Positions 7,589 to 17,734 of a stretch of DNA of 64,000 bases are shown here, in pieces. How positions within the stretch are numbered: position 1 is the first letter of the stretch; each line of letters opens with the position of its first letter. Source of the stretch: Candidatus Poribacteria bacterium. Lineage in GTDB: Bacteria; Poribacteria; WGA-4E; WGA-3G. Made by a program: the position numbers and the translations under genes. Location: NCBI GenBank assembly GCA_022827885.1, contig JAJEIP010000068.1, positions 1 to 64,000 on the forward strand, read 5' to 3'. A model generated the notes under the pieces. It searched no databases and had not been told where the DNA came from. It worked only from the letters and a program-made list of their open reading frames with translations.

Positions 7589-9559
7589 ATGTATAGATCC
7601 CAACTTCCACAATTCATACTATTTTTCAGTGGTGTTCTCCTTTGTCTGACAAGTCATCCGCAAGCACTCTTGTATGGCGCAGAGGATCTTGAACAGAACA
7701 TTCTCCCGGAAGAATCAATCCTATCACCAAACGAGGATACAGAAGGAACGACCCAAGCATACTACCGTATTCGTCAACTCCGTTTTCATGGGAATACCCA
7801 TTTAAATGAGAAAAAGCTGATAACACTCTTCGGATGGCAGGAAGAAAAACCCTATTCTCGTGAGGAAATTATAGCGGGGTTTGAACGCATCGTCACAGGG
7901 TATCGGGACGCAGGCTATATATTCGCAGAAACCTCGCCCACCCTCACAATGATTCCTGAAGATGAACACGGCAACGGCGAAACGTCTGTATCTATCAGCG
8001 TAGAAATCGTTGAAGGCAAACCGCTCCGCACAGGGACGCTAACATTTTCGGGAAATCAACGCTTTTCGGAAGCGGAAATTCGAGATCAATTCGGGATAAA
8101 AAAGGGAAGATCCTTTACACAGGTGGCATTGGAACAGGGCATCGAACGCATCCAAGCGTTGTACAGTGAACATGGATACCCGAAAATTGAGATTGCGCCT
8201 AAGAACATCCAACTTTTGCCGGAAACAGGCACCATCAATTTCGAGTTGAATATCCGAGAAGGGGCACAGGTTCGGATCGGTGAAGTCAAGGTCAGCGGAC
8301 TCAAGAAAACCAAAACGAAGGTGGTCCTTCGGGAAATTCACGTGAAACCGAATGACAACTTCAAGCAGCACGACATAGACACAAGTTATCGTCGCTTACG
8401 AAATTTGGGATATTTCTATCAAGTTGATCCGAACGTGTTGGAAGCGGGTGGAACAGAAGATAGCATCAATTTCCATGCGCGAGTCACTGAAGCACGCACA
8501 GGACAATTGAGCGGGGTTGTCGGATATGCGCCACCGGAGTCAGACGTTGACGCTGCACCACAACTCACTGGCGTGCTTGAAGCCCGCGAAACCAACCTCT
8601 TAGGAACGGGCAGACAGGTTAACTTGTACTGGAAATCCGGGCTGCTGAAAGTCTTACGGGTCGGCTACGCAGAACCGTGGATATTTGGCAAACCTCTAAC
8701 CATCGGAATAGAATACGGGCAACTCGAACAACGTAATCCCAACAGCGGGCAGCTCCAAGGTTTTGCTGATAATGCCTCAGAAACCGTTTCCGAAGAACAG
8801 TCGGGGAGTATAAGCGCAACAACGAACTTCGGACGCGTCTTTGAAGGAATTATGACGTTGGGATATAAACGGATTAACGTGCCAAATGTAGGTCCCCCTT
8901 CGGTGATACCCGCCACGCTTGATTTCCAAACGCCGATCCTCCCCGATCCGGGTGCTATTTCGCCCACCGAACCCACGCCCTACATCGGCACGAAATACAG
9001 TGTCACCCTCCGTTTAACACGAGATACCCGTGACTATTTTCTTAACCCGACACGCGGACGGCGCGATAGTATCGCCTTTGAAGTGTCACGGAGCGATTTT
9101 CGTCTCCGAAAAGCGTGGCTTTCTCTACAACAATATTTCCCAACATGGCGGAAACAGACTGTTGCTGTTGAACTCCACGGTGCCGCTGCATGGGGTTTTA
9201 CGGCGCAGCTTGCAAGCCGATCTAACATAGCTATTCCGCCAACCGAACTCTTCTATCTCGGCGGTGCGACCACTTTACGGGGATACGACGAAGACTGGTT
9301 CTCTGGACCGCGCCGTGTATATGCTAACCTCGAATACCGATTCCTTGTCGGACCGGATTCCCAAATTTTTCTGTTCACGGATTTAGGGGCTGTAACCTTG
9401 ATTGAAACTCCCTCTGTCTTCGATACTCTTCGTGTCGGTTATGGATTCGGGGCACGGCTTGAATCAAGAGGTGGTATCTTACGCATCAATTATGGACTCG
9501 CCGCGGGAGACTCCCTCTTGCGAGGAAAAATCCATGTGAATCTCGGCGCGGCGTTTTAG
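7589..9559 (+). CDS. Omp85/BamA-TamA family outer membrane protein
   Basis: 656 residues with a signal peptide (1-30). Residues 50-310 contain three or more POTRA modules (YRIRQLRFHGNTHL, LTFSGNQRFSEAEI, IGEVKVSGLKKTK). The rest is a 16-strand-type barrel. The Omp85 loop-6 signature appears as TTLRGYDEDWF (family (V/I)RG(F/Y)), and the chain ends in an aromatic residue, GAAF, as outer-membrane barrels do. Members insert or export outer-membrane proteins. BamA usually has five POTRA domains and 750-850 residues, so this shorter protein is nearer TamA-like or accessory Omp85 proteins. No skp, lpxD or fabZ gene sits beside it, which argues against the canonical bamA locus. It is a stand-alone transcription unit. 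Confidence 0.88.
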   Translation: MYRSQLPQFILFFSGVLLCLTSHPQALLYGAEDLEQNILPEESILSPNEDTEGTTQAYYRIRQLRFHGNTHLNEKKLITLFGWQEEKPYSREEIIAGFERIVTGYRDAGYIFAETSPTLTMIPEDEHGNGETSVSISVEIVEGKPLRTGTLTFSGNQRFSEAEIRDQFGIKKGRSFTQVALEQGIERIQALYSEHGYPKIEIAPKNIQLLPETGTINFELNIREGAQVRIGEVKVSGLKKTKTKVVLREIHVKPNDNFKQHDIDTSYRRLRNLGYFYQVDPNVLEAGGTEDSINFHARVTEARTGQLSGVVGYAPPESDVDAAPQLTGVLEARETNLLGTGRQVNLYWKSGLLKVLRVGYAEPWIFGKPLTIGIEYGQLEQRNPNSGQLQGFADNASETVSEEQSGSISATTNFGRVFEGIMTLGYKRINVPNVGPPSVIPATLDFQTPILPDPGAISPTEPTPYIGTKYSVTLRLTRDTRDYFLNPTRGRRDSIAFEVSRSDFRLRKAWLSLQQYFPTWRKQTVAVELHGAAAWGFTAQLASRSNIAIPPTELFYLGGATTLRGYDEDWFSGPRRVYANLEYRFLVGPDSQIFLFTDLGAVTLIETPSVFDTLRVGYGFGARLESRGGILRINYGLAAGDSLLRGKIHVNLGAAF

Positions 9560-9574
9560 TGTCTATCTTTTAAT

Positions 9575-9603
9575 TTGCCAAGTGCCGAAATATGTTATAA
9601 AAT
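9575..9603 (+). promoter_or_regulatory. Candidate promoter for pckG
   Basis: TTGCCA, 17 bases, TAAAAT: five of six matches to each consensus element. The start codon lies 46 bases downstream and is preceded by a GGAGG ribosome-binding site. Confidence 0.6.
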
Positions 9604-9649
9604 TATATATGGAAGTAATAACCAGAATATTCAATTACTGGAGGTTTAG

Positions 9650-11443
9650 ATGACCAAAAACAAGAAATTACAGAGTTGGGTCGAGGAAGCCGCCGCGCTT
9701 TGCGAACCCGATTCTATCTATTGGTGTGATGGTTCTCAAGAAGAAAACGATCGACTCTGCGAAGAATTAGTTCAAAAAGGGACCTTTATTCGCTTAGACC
9801 CCGAAAAACGTCCAGGGAGTTACCTGGCGCGTTCTGATCCTGCCGATGTCGCACGTGTTGAAGACCGAACGTTTATCTGCGCGAAAACGCCACTCGAAGC
9901 AGGACCGACAAACAACTGGCACGATCCCGATGAGATGAAAGAAACCCTCAAAGGACTTTTCAAGGGTTGCATGAAAGGCAGGACAATGTATGTTGTGCCG
10001 TTCAGCATGGGACCGCTCGGTTCCCCCATTTCACACATCGGCGTTGAAATTAGCGATTCCCCCTACGTTGTTGTGAACATGCGGATTATGACACGCATGG
10101 GCAGTGCCGTGTTAGATGTCTTAGGCGAAGACGGTGACTTTGTGCCGTGTCTACACTCCGTCGGAATGCCATTGGAATCCGGACAAGCCGATGTCGTTTG
10201 GCCCTGCGATTCGGATAACAAATACATCGTCCATTTTCCCGAGGAACGTTCCATTTGGTCCTACGGTAGCGGCTACGGTGGAAACGCCCTGCTCGGCAAA
10301 AAATGCTATGCCCTCCGTATCGCCTCTATTATGGCGAAAAACGATGGATGGATGGCAGAACACATGCTCATTTTGGGACTCACGAGTCCGGAAGGCGAGA
10401 AGACTTATATCGCTGCAGCGTTCCCAAGTGCCTGTGGTAAGACGAACCTCGCGATGCTGACGCCAACCATCCCCGGTTGGAAAGCAGAGACCATCGGTGA
10501 CGACATTGCATGGATGAAATTCGGTGAAGACGGAAGGCTCTACGCGATTAACCCTGAAGCAGGCTTCTTTGGCGTGGCACCCGGAACATCAATGGACACC
10601 AACCCGAATGCAATGCATACGCTCGCCTCAAACTCAATCTTCACGAATGCCGCCCTCACAGAAGATGGTGATGTCTGGTGGGAAGAGATGAGCGAAGAGC
10701 TCCCCGAATCCCTCACAAGTTGGCTTGGTGAAACGTGGCATCCCGGTGATGACAAAACAGCGGCACACCCAAATTCACGCTATACCACCCCTGCAGCGCA
10801 ATGCCCGATCATCGATCCGAACTGGGAAAACCCGAGCGGTGTTCCAATTTCGGCGATCCTTTTCGGTGGACGCCGTGCCACGACTGTCCCCCTTGTATTT
10901 GAAGCGTTTGATTGGCAGCACGGCACCTTTATCGGATCCATTGCTTCCTCGGAACGCACAGCCGCCGCCGCAGGCACGGTCGGTGAACTCCGACGCGATC
11001 CGATGGCGATGCTCCCCTTCTGCGGCTACAACATGGGCGATTACTTCACACACTGGTTGGCGATGGGGAAAAATACGGATGCCAGCAAACTGCCGAAGAT
11101 TTTCTACGTCAATTGGTTCCGTAAAGACGCTGACGGCGGATGGCTCTGGCCCGGCTTCGGAGAAAACAGTCGTGTGCTGAAATGGATTGTGGAACGTGTC
11201 TCCGGCCAAGGTGAGGCAGTTGAAACACCGATCGGTTACTTACCTGAATCCGGTGCCATTGATATCAGTGGATTGGACGTAACAGACGAGCAAATGGCAG
11301 AACTCCTGGATGTCGATGTCGAAGAATGGCTCAACGAAATTGAATCCATTCGAGAACATTACGCACGCTTCGAGGAAACACTGCCGGAAGCGTTGTCCGA
11401 TGAATTGGCAGCGTTAGAAGCGCGTCTCCGCGAAAAGCAATAG
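9650..11443 (+). CDS. pckG: Phosphoenolpyruvate carboxykinase (GTP)
   Basis: 597 residues, the normal length for the GTP-dependent class (EC 4.1.1.32), which converts oxaloacetate and GTP to PEP, CO2 and GDP for gluconeogenesis. Seen directly: the P-loop [13 protein letters not shown] near residue 262, the second kinase motif GDDIAWM, the early motif SMGPLGSP, and [12 protein letters not shown]. The cysteine in ACGKTN is the reactive P-loop residue of this class. The start is fixed by CTGGAGG just upstream. It has its own promoter and is followed by a hairpin at 11461-11492, so it is probably monocistronic. Presence of this enzyme fits growth on organic acids, amino acids or lipids. Confidence 0.96.
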   Translation: MTKNKKLQSWVEEAAALCEPDSIYWCDGSQEENDRLCEELVQKGTFIRLDPEKRPGSYLARSDPADVARVEDRTFICAKTPLEAGPTNNWHDPDEMKETLKGLFKGCMKGRTMYVVPFSMGPLGSPISHIGVEISDSPYVVVNMRIMTRMGSAVLDVLGEDGDFVPCLHSVGMPLESGQADVVWPCDSDNKYIVHFPEERSIWSYGSGYGGNALLGKKCYALRIASIMAKNDGWMAEHMLILGLTSPEGEKTYIAAAFPSACGKTNLAMLTPTIPGWKAETIGDDIAWMKFGEDGRLYAINPEAGFFGVAPGTSMDTNPNAMHTLASNSIFTNAALTEDGDVWWEEMSEELPESLTSWLGETWHPGDDKTAAHPNSRYTTPAAQCPIIDPNWENPSGVPISAILFGGRRATTVPLVFEAFDWQHGTFIGSIASSERTAAAAGTVGELRRDPMAMLPFCGYNMGDYFTHWLAMGKNTDASKLPKIFYVNWFRKDADGGWLWPGFGENSRVLKWIVERVSGQGEAVETPIGYLPESGAIDISGLDVTDEQMAELLDVDVEEWLNEIESIREHYARFEETLPEALSDELAALEARLREKQ

Positions 11444-11460
11444 AACCGATCAACTCCGAT

Positions 11461-11492
11461 GATAGGGTGAGGCACCCACGTCTCGCCCTATC
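11461..11492 (+). terminator. Hairpin after pckG
   Basis: GATAGGGTGAG pairs with CTCGCCCTATC across a 10-base loop (11 pairs, one G-T). There is no strong T run after it, so it may be a terminator or only a stabilising 3' hairpin. Confidence 0.5.
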
Positions 11493-11561
11493 GTTAATCT
11501 GAGGGCGATTTATACTTGACTACACAAAATATAACCGCTATGCGTAGCAAGGAGAATTATA

Positions 11562-12746
11562 TTGTCAACCGAACCATGCCCTAAAAGTCCTGCCCATACG
11601 GAGGACCTTATTCATCCCCGAGTTGTGCCCTTCATAATGGTTCACCTTGCCTGTCTGGCAATTTTCTGGGTGGACGTTCAACCTATCGACTGGATTATAT
11701 GTGGTGCATTGTATGTTATCCGTATGTTCGGTATCACGGCTGGATATCATCGTTATTTTTCGCACCGTTCCTACAAAACGAGCCGCGGATTCCAATTTTT
11801 TCTGGCATTTCTCGGTCAGAGTTCAGCGCAACGCGGCGCGCTCTGGTGGGCAGCGAAGCATCGCGAACACCATAAGTACTCCGATACAGAGCAAGATATA
11901 CATTCCCCAGTACAGCACGGGTTCTGGTATTCTCACGTGCTGTGGATTTTCTCTAAACGCGGGGGGACCGCAGATTACAGTATAATTAAGGATTTTCAGA
12001 AATACCCAGAACTCGTTTGGCTCAATAAATGGGACAGACTGCCACCGTTCCTATTAGGTGTTCTCGTTTGGGCGATTGCGGGTTGGTCCGGACTCGTCGT
12101 AGGATTCTTCGTGAGCACGGTGATCCTTTTTCACGGGACATTTACGATTAATTCTCTTGCACACGTGATAGGTAAACAACCGTATGTCACGGGGGACCAT
12201 TCACGCAACAACCTCTTCCTCGCTATCATCACATTGGGGGAAGGCTGGCATAACAATCATCACCACTTTCCGAGTGCTACACCTCAAGGCTTTCATTGGT
12301 GGCAAATTGATATCACGTACTACATTCTGAAAATCTTGTCTTTCTTTAGAATTGTTTGGGACCTACGTCTGCCACCCGCACATGTCATAGAAGGTAAGCG
12401 TAGATTATCTCTAACGACCATCGAAAATGCTGCGCAACAACTCGCTGGAAGTTTTTCGATTGAACACATCGGTAAAACGGTCTTGAAAGCGTGGGCACAT
12501 ACCCCAAAATTGGAAGAACTCCGTAAGCGTGCTCACATCAGCCAATCGGAGGTAGAAGCATTCCTTAAAGAGATGAAAATCCTTGAGTTGCCACCCATGG
12601 CTAACCTGAAACACCGAGCACAAAATATGTTTGCGCATATCCCATCGCTAAATCCGATCGTTGAACGTGCAAACCAGATTCTCGTTCAGGCAGTTTCGGT
12701 ATGGTTAGTCCAGAACCATGCTTACGACGCAGAGGTTGCGGTGTAG
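11562..12746 (+). CDS. Membrane acyl-CoA/lipid fatty acid desaturase
   Basis: 394 residues. A TTG start at 11562 is preceded by AAGGAG, and no ATG fits. All three histidine boxes of the acyl-CoA desaturase (delta-9 type) family are present: HRYFSH, HREHHKYSD and HNNHHHFP. They bind the di-iron centre that introduces a double bond into a membrane acyl chain using O2. Hydrophobic segments flank them (residues 23-55, 85-100, 165-205). After about residue 270 there is an extra C-terminal stretch of 120 residues, largely helical (e.g. KLEELRKRAHISQSEVEAFLKEM), of unknown role. Stand-alone gene between the pckG hairpin and a terminator. Confidence 0.92.
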   Translation: MSTEPCPKSPAHTEDLIHPRVVPFIMVHLACLAIFWVDVQPIDWIICGALYVIRMFGITAGYHRYFSHRSYKTSRGFQFFLAFLGQSSAQRGALWWAAKHREHHKYSDTEQDIHSPVQHGFWYSHVLWIFSKRGGTADYSIIKDFQKYPELVWLNKWDRLPPFLLGVLVWAIAGWSGLVVGFFVSTVILFHGTFTINSLAHVIGKQPYVTGDHSRNNLFLAIITLGEGWHNNHHHFPSATPQGFHWWQIDITYYILKILSFFRIVWDLRLPPAHVIEGKRRLSLTTIENAAQQLAGSFSIEHIGKTVLKAWAHTPKLEELRKRAHISQSEVEAFLKEMKILELPPMANLKHRAQNMFAHIPSLNPIVERANQILVQAVSVWLVQNHAYDAEVAV

Positions 12747-13087
12747 CAAACGTTGATGTAGGTTGGATTGAACGAAAAGCGAATCCACCTCTGCACTCCC
12801 TATTGTCCCAAATCCAAGGGTTCTACTTTGGGTTTGGGGCATTTTGTTATTAGTGTTGACGCTTCTGGTAAAATATGATATTCTTAATTTGGATAGGCAT
12901 TGACCTTAAGCATTCAGATAGCACTCGCGAAGGTTGATCGCATTTGACCCATTCCGTGCTGTCCAAGATAAAATCTGCCCGATTTTGTGCAGTTACTGTT
13001 GCGCATAGCACAAAGAACCTAATCCGTGTGGTATTGCCTGCATTGGCACGGGATTTGCTACAAAATCATAATGAAAGGAGTTGCCGA
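12747..13087. other. Intergenic gap between desaturase and PhyH gene
   Basis: 341 bases. The first part holds the desaturase terminator. Two weak promoter candidates follow: TTGACG-17-TATTCT at 12856-12884 and TTGACC-19-TAAAAT at 12944-12974. The open frame from 12944 joins the PhyH frame but lacks a ribosome-binding site, so I treat it as non-coding. Confidence 0.5.
12807..12846 (+). terminator. Terminator after the desaturase gene
   Basis: CCCAAATCCAA pairs with TTGGGTTTGGG (one G-T pair) around a 10-base loop and is followed by GCATTTTGTTATT, moderately T-rich. Confidence 0.6.
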
Positions 13088-13996
13088 ATGGAAACCAAAG
13101 AAAAATATCGTGTTGCACCCCCTGGATTCACAGCAGAACAGTGGGAAACCTTTAACGAAGACGGTATCATTTTTATTGAGGACGCGATCTCCGATGCGGA
13201 TATCCAAGCCTATATTGACGCGATAGATCGCGTCGCCGCTACCAGCCCAAAATATACGCCAGGTGGTCATCTCCACATAGAGAACATCGTCGAACGCGAC
13301 CCCGTGTTCACAGACCTGATTGATAATGAACGGCATGTCGGTTATGCGTACGACCTGTTTGGGGAACTCCTCAAACTCCATCAGAGCCAATTTTTCTTGC
13401 GTCCCCCCGGCGGTAAACAGTACAACCAGTGGCACCCAGACGGCGCACGTGCGCTCCCCTATGGTGTGTTTTCACCGAAACTGCCGTTGCAAATCAAAAT
13501 AGGGTATTGGTTGACTGACCTACCGAGAGAGAAGATGGGAAACCTCGTCGTGTTACCGGGGAGTCATCGTCAGCAATATATGGACGGCTACGATACCCAC
13601 AAAAGTATACCGGGGGAAAAGATCGTCTGTCCCCGTAAAGGCACAATGACGGTGATGCATTCCAGCATCTGGCATCGGGTTGAACCCAATGAGAGCGAGG
13701 TCGTGCGCTACAATATCTTTGTTGCTTATTGCCCGTCTTGGCTTACGCCAGCGGATCGGTTCCATTCCTCACCCGAATGGTTGGAAACGCTTAACCGTGA
13801 ACAACGCATCATCATGCGAAGTTATAACCATGCGTATCATAACGCTAAACCTCCCGCATCCGAATTCCCGCTTTTCCTTGAACGCGAAACTGGGACCGAG
13901 GCGGATGTCGGTGCGTATCAGGATCACGTCCAATTGCATCGTCGCAAGCGACAAACTATGCCCGAGCGGCTTCCCTTTTTGGCGGAAAGCCCTTAA
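13088..13996 (+). CDS. Phytanoyl-CoA dioxygenase (PhyH) family protein
   Basis: 302 residues from the ATG at 13088, preceded by AAAGGAG; the longer frame from 12944 lacks a site. The Fe(II)/2-oxoglutarate dioxygenase triad is visible: His and Asp in QWHPDG, and the distal His in SIWHRVEP, with the 2-oxoglutarate-binding Arg in VVRYNIF. Other family phrases are NLVVLPGSH and GTMTVMHSS. PhyH enzymes hydroxylate small organic molecules or acyl chains; the substrate cannot be told. The downstream ABC permease begins 30 bases after the stop, so they may be co-transcribed, but no functional link is evident. Confidence 0.9.
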   Translation: METKEKYRVAPPGFTAEQWETFNEDGIIFIEDAISDADIQAYIDAIDRVAATSPKYTPGGHLHIENIVERDPVFTDLIDNERHVGYAYDLFGELLKLHQSQFFLRPPGGKQYNQWHPDGARALPYGVFSPKLPLQIKIGYWLTDLPREKMGNLVVLPGSHRQQYMDGYDTHKSIPGEKIVCPRKGTMTVMHSSIWHRVEPNESEVVRYNIFVAYCPSWLTPADRFHSSPEWLETLNREQRIIMRSYNHAYHNAKPPASEFPLFLERETGTEADVGAYQDHVQLHRRKRQTMPERLPFLAESP

Positions 13997-14026
13997 GAAC
14001 AAACTGTTATTTTCGGAAACTAAAAA

Positions 14027-15157
14027 ATGAAGACATTATTCCTCAAGGACATGCGGTATCGCCAAGCGAGAGTTATCCTCACAACCCTCGGTATCACCGT
14101 CCTCATTTCATTGATACTGCTGTTAGGCGGCATTATGAACGGTATGCGCATTCAAGCGCGACAATACGTCGAATCCACTGGGGCGGATGTCTGGATCTCT
14201 GCTGAGGGTTCCGGCGGCGCATTTATTGGGTTTTCGATGGTCGTTGAGGAATATATGGCATTTCTGAACTCAGGTCCCGGCTTGGTGCCAGACTCTGCAT
14301 CCCCATTGGTTTTCGCGCAAGCGCGTCCGAACGTCCGGGGCAAATCTACCAAGGCAATCGTTGTCGGCTATAAGTTGGGACAACTCGGGGGTCCTAAAAG
14401 TGCTATTGAAGGGAGAATGTTCACTCGGAGTAATTTTGAAGACTATAGACCTGAAGATCCAATCCCCTACGAAGTCGTCGTTGACGAGAAAATGGGACTG
14501 GAAATCGGAGAACAGATTACGCTCAGCAACGAAAAAGTCCGTGTTGTCGGCAAAGCAAAAAGTCTCATGTTTGTTTTAGATACGCCGCTGCTCTTTATGG
14601 ATGTCCGTATTGCCCAGAAACTTCTCCTCGGTAATACACCACATGTCAACATGATGATCGCGAAAACAAACAAGAGTGAACACCCCGCACAGATCGCCGC
14701 CGATTTAGATGCCTTAGAAACCATTGAAGTACGCACCTTAAAACAGACGCTTACGGATATCATCGCCTACTACGTTGATGAACCGATGAAGGCTGTGCAA
14801 TTCCTACGGGTGATGTTATGGTTAGCGGCAGGTATCCTCGTCGGGATGATTACTTACGTAACGATGCTCGAAAAGACCCAGGAAATCGGGGTCCTCAAGG
14901 CTATCGGCGGCTCAAACGGTTATGTGATGGGTCTGCTACTCAAACAGGTTGTCCTCATCTCGATTGTCGGCGTGCTACTTGGACTTAGCCTGTCGTATGT
15001 GTTCGCGGCAGCGGCACCGATTTTCGTCGCGATTCACTTCGTGGAATCGATCATCGTTGCGTGCATCAGTTTCATCGTGTGTTGCGGTAGCGGGTATCTG
15101 GCAGCACGGAAAGCGATTGCAGTCGATCCGATGATTGCATTCCGCGGTGAGATTTAA
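14027..15157 (+). CDS. FtsX-like ABC transporter permease (MacB/LolC/DevC type)
   Basis: 376 residues. One N-terminal transmembrane helix (LTTLGITVLISLILLLGG), a periplasmic domain of about 230 residues (45-270), then three C-terminal helices containing the FtsX-family phrase EKTQEIGVLKAIGGS. These type VII ABC permeases do not move substrate through a pore; they push lipoproteins or other molecules across the periplasm. The ATPase and an outer-membrane-type protein follow, so the set looks like a three-part export or envelope system. There is no periplasmic adaptor gene of the MacA type. Note that the ATPase starts 150 bases later with its own leader. Confidence 0.88.
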   Translation: MKTLFLKDMRYRQARVILTTLGITVLISLILLLGGIMNGMRIQARQYVESTGADVWISAEGSGGAFIGFSMVVEEYMAFLNSGPGLVPDSASPLVFAQARPNVRGKSTKAIVVGYKLGQLGGPKSAIEGRMFTRSNFEDYRPEDPIPYEVVVDEKMGLEIGEQITLSNEKVRVVGKAKSLMFVLDTPLLFMDVRIAQKLLLGNTPHVNMMIAKTNKSEHPAQIAADLDALETIEVRTLKQTLTDIIAYYVDEPMKAVQFLRVMLWLAAGILVGMITYVTMLEKTQEIGVLKAIGGSNGYVMGLLLKQVVLISIVGVLLGLSLSYVFAAAAPIFVAIHFVESIIVACISFIVCCGSGYLAARKAIAVDPMIAFRGEI

Positions 15158-15263
15158 CCCCTTAGCACTCATCAAATCGTCTTATCCAAAAAACAAAGCC
15201 TGGAACAATACGCAGAAATACCCAATCAAAGACACGCAGGCGAATCTACGGGAAGGCATTTGA

Positions 15264-15306
15264 AACTACCAACCTATCTGACCGAACCGCAAGGAAAATT
15301 AGAAAA
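15264..15306 (+). repeat. Repeated leader with GAACCGCAAGGAA, before the ABC ATPase
   Basis: One of at least three close copies placed directly before unrelated start codons (others precede pstA and the Rieske gene). It supplies the ribosome-binding site AAGGAA about ten bases before ATG. Confidence 0.7.
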
Positions 15307-15981
15307 ATGGCAGCAATCATAGAAGGAACGGGCTTAACGAAACGCTTTGGCACAGGCGACGCAACCGTTGTCGCAGTCGACGCGGTCGATATCCGAATTG
15401 AAGCGGGTGAACTGTTGATGCTGATGGGAGATAGCGGTTGCGGCAAGACAACACTCATCAGTCTCCTCGGTTGTATTCTAACGCCAGATGCCGGGGAACT
15501 TCACATCGATGGCGAACCGATTAACGCTGATGTGCAAGACTTAAGCGTCATTCGTCGTGAAAAGATCGGATTCGTCTTTCAACTGTTCCATCTGCTGCCC
15601 TATCTCACCGCACTGGAAAACGTAATGGTCGCGATGGACCTCGCTCGAACAAAGACGGATGACGCAGAAAGCCGCGCAATAGCGTTACTGACACAAGTCG
15701 GATTGAGCGATCGATTTCATCATCGTCCCGCCCAGCTCTCCGGTGGTGAAAAACAACGCGTCTCTTTTGCGCGTGCCCTCGCCAACCGTCCGAAAATTAT
15801 TTTCGCCGATGAACCCACCGCTAACCTCGACAGTCGCCAGAGCGATAATCTGATGAACCTTATTCAAGAACTGCGTCAAGAACACCAAACCACTATCGCC
15901 ATTGTGACGCACCATGAAGGACTCAAAGAGAACGCTGATCGTGTCATCCAGATGAAAGATGGAAGGATTCTCGCCACGTGA
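15307..15981 (+). CDS. LolD/MacB-type ABC transporter ATP-binding protein
   Basis: 224 residues, normal for this family. Walker [11 protein letters not shown]-loop [10 protein letters not shown], signature LSGGEKQR, Walker [13 protein letters not shown] and H-loop IVTHH are all intact. It powers the FtsX-like permease encoded upstream. The stop codon overlaps the GTG start of the next gene (GTGA), so ATPase and outer-membrane protein are translationally coupled. Confidence 0.92.
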   Translation: MAAIIEGTGLTKRFGTGDATVVAVDAVDIRIEAGELLMLMGDSGCGKTTLISLLGCILTPDAGELHIDGEPINADVQDLSVIRREKIGFVFQLFHLLPYLTALENVMVAMDLARTKTDDAESRAIALLTQVGLSDRFHHRPAQLSGGEKQRVSFARALANRPKIIFADEPTANLDSRQSDNLMNLIQELRQEHQTTIAIVTHHEGLKENADRVIQMKDGRILAT

Positions 15982-17387
15982 ACATAAATAATGTTTTTCC
16001 TTCTTCCGGAACAGGCATTATCGCCTGGATACTCGGAATTTTAACTTTCCTGCTCATCCTACCGACTTCTACTCTCGCCGAAGAAGACCAAGCCCTAACC
16101 CAATTGGAGTCCCCCGACTTCCTAACGAGCGGATTATACGGTGGCGGACTCACCTTCATTAACGGCGATGCTTACGTCCGACTCCAACTTCAGCCGGATA
16201 TACCGCTCGGAAAAATTGGCATCGGATTAGACTTAATCCTGCTTTACAACCCGTATGCGGAAGGAGATGATCCCCAAATCCTCGCTGAGGACGGTGAAGC
16301 GTGGGACAGTCCAAGCACGTGGTTAAGACTCGTCCGTTATGTGCGTTACGGTCGACCTTACGATCCTTTCTATGTCCGATTCGGGGAGTTAGATTACCTC
16401 ACCATCGGACACGGTTCCATCATGTCGGGTTATTCTAATTACGATCGGCGCGGGTTGCGTCTAAACCTCAGAAATTCCGAAAACCGTTATGGCATCGAAA
16501 CGATGATGAATGACATCGGGAATCCCACCATTTTCGGAGGACGCGGATTTTACCGTCCGTTTCAACGGGAAGAAAATAACAACTTACTCACCCGGTTTGA
16601 ACTCGGTGCGACCTATCTCACAGACATTAACCCGAATTTACAAGAAGCGGGAGAGGATCCGTTGAGTGCCGTCGGGGTTGATGTCGGATTTCCAATCTTT
16701 GAGACGAGCGCGTTTCGGCTCGATATCTATGACGACCTCGCTTTTCTGAATACATTCTCCGAAGAAAACACACAACCAGAAATCGCGTTTACCGCAGAAA
16801 ATCAAGTAACAACGAATCTCGCTTGGGGAAACGCCGTGGGTGTCGGATTTTCCTTTACCCAAACCCTTTTCAAAATAGAGTATCGCACGTTTGGAGATGG
16901 CTATATCCCTTCTGTGTTTGATTATACATACGAATCCGCGAAATCGTTATCCCCGGAACCCGACATGCCGCAGTTTTTGGGATTAGCGGCGAACACAGAA
17001 CCGCGACGCGGTTTTTTCTCACAACTGATTTGGCATCCGCTGCCACAAATTCATTTCATGGCGACCTTCGAGGATTATACGAACAGCGAACCTAAACTCT
17101 ATATGGCGGTAACAGAGTCAGAATTAGTTCCACGTTTTTCGCTGCGTGCCTTCTACACGAAACGGGATATCGGCGAGGGGGGAGAGACGAACTTCTTCGG
17201 AGATCTGTTCGATTTAGATGAAAAATCGGCGTTCAGTGTGGAGGTCCGCTACGAAGTCTTTCCGCCGGTTGTGACGATCGTCACCCGTGAATACACGTTC
17301 CGGCGCGTTGAAACAGTGGAAGGAGGCTCCCAATTTGAGCCGATTCATAAAACGTCGTTTATGGTAGGGGTCAGTACAGATTTTTAA
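15978..17387 (+). CDS. Putative outer-membrane beta-barrel protein of the ABC export set
   Basis: 469 residues from a GTG start that overlaps the ATPase stop. Residues 15-36 are a signal peptide (ILGILTFLLILPTSTLA before EED). The mature part shows alternating polar and hydrophobic strands with many aromatic residues, and ends SFMVGVSTDF with a terminal Phe, as outer-membrane barrels do. No family signature is recognised, and it is not TolC-like (no long helices). Coupling to the ABC ATPase suggests that the exporter delivers to, or depends on, this barrel. Confidence 0.7.
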   Translation: MNINNVFPSSGTGIIAWILGILTFLLILPTSTLAEEDQALTQLESPDFLTSGLYGGGLTFINGDAYVRLQLQPDIPLGKIGIGLDLILLYNPYAEGDDPQILAEDGEAWDSPSTWLRLVRYVRYGRPYDPFYVRFGELDYLTIGHGSIMSGYSNYDRRGLRLNLRNSENRYGIETMMNDIGNPTIFGGRGFYRPFQREENNNLLTRFELGATYLTDINPNLQEAGEDPLSAVGVDVGFPIFETSAFRLDIYDDLAFLNTFSEENTQPEIAFTAENQVTTNLAWGNAVGVGFSFTQTLFKIEYRTFGDGYIPSVFDYTYESAKSLSPEPDMPQFLGLAANTEPRRGFFSQLIWHPLPQIHFMATFEDYTNSEPKLYMAVTESELVPRFSLRAFYTKRDIGEGGETNFFGDLFDLDEKSAFSVEVRYEVFPPVVTIVTREYTFRRVETVEGGSQFEPIHKTSFMVGVSTDF

Positions 17388-17734
17388 TTTTTTCCTTGCG
17401 GTTCGGTAGAGTGCTATACAGATACAAAGCACGGGCATAACACTATCTCCAGTAAACAACATAAGCACTGCCATCAACGAAAAAAACATGGTTTTTGGAT
17501 GTTTTGTCGTATCTCACGACGCGACGGGTAATTTCGGACGTATCCCCAATTGATAGTTGGAAGGAGGCGGAAGGTAAAGTGGAAGGAGGCGGGGGGTAAA
17601 GGGTTTACCCTGGCAGTCCGCCTCCAACGTCCAATAATATAATTATACCCAATTTGCAAAAGAAAGTCAAGTAAAAATTGTAAAAATTATTATGAGGGGT
17701 TAATTATATCAGTTACCGAAGTCCCATAAAAAAA
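17388..17734. other. Convergent gap with relic leader, 22-base tandem repeat and palindrome
   Basis: 347 bases between two convergent genes. A copy of the GAACCGCAAGGAA leader, minus orientation, lies at about 17382-17410 with no gene behind it. Two 22-base units starting GGAAGGAGGCGG lie at 17559-17602. The palindrome GGGTAAA-GGG-TTTACCC spans 17594-17610. No coding sequence is supported here. Confidence 0.6.

Noticed and set aside
7589-9559. Canonical bamA
   Set aside because: Too short, too few POTRA modules and none of the usual neighbours; kept as Omp85 family only.
11461-11492. tRNA-like fold after pckG
   Set aside because: Only one hairpin; no cloverleaf arms or CCA-type end.
12944-13087. 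N-terminal extension of the PhyH frame
   Set aside because: No ribosome-binding site at the far start, and the family domain begins after the ATG at 13088, which has AAAGGAG.
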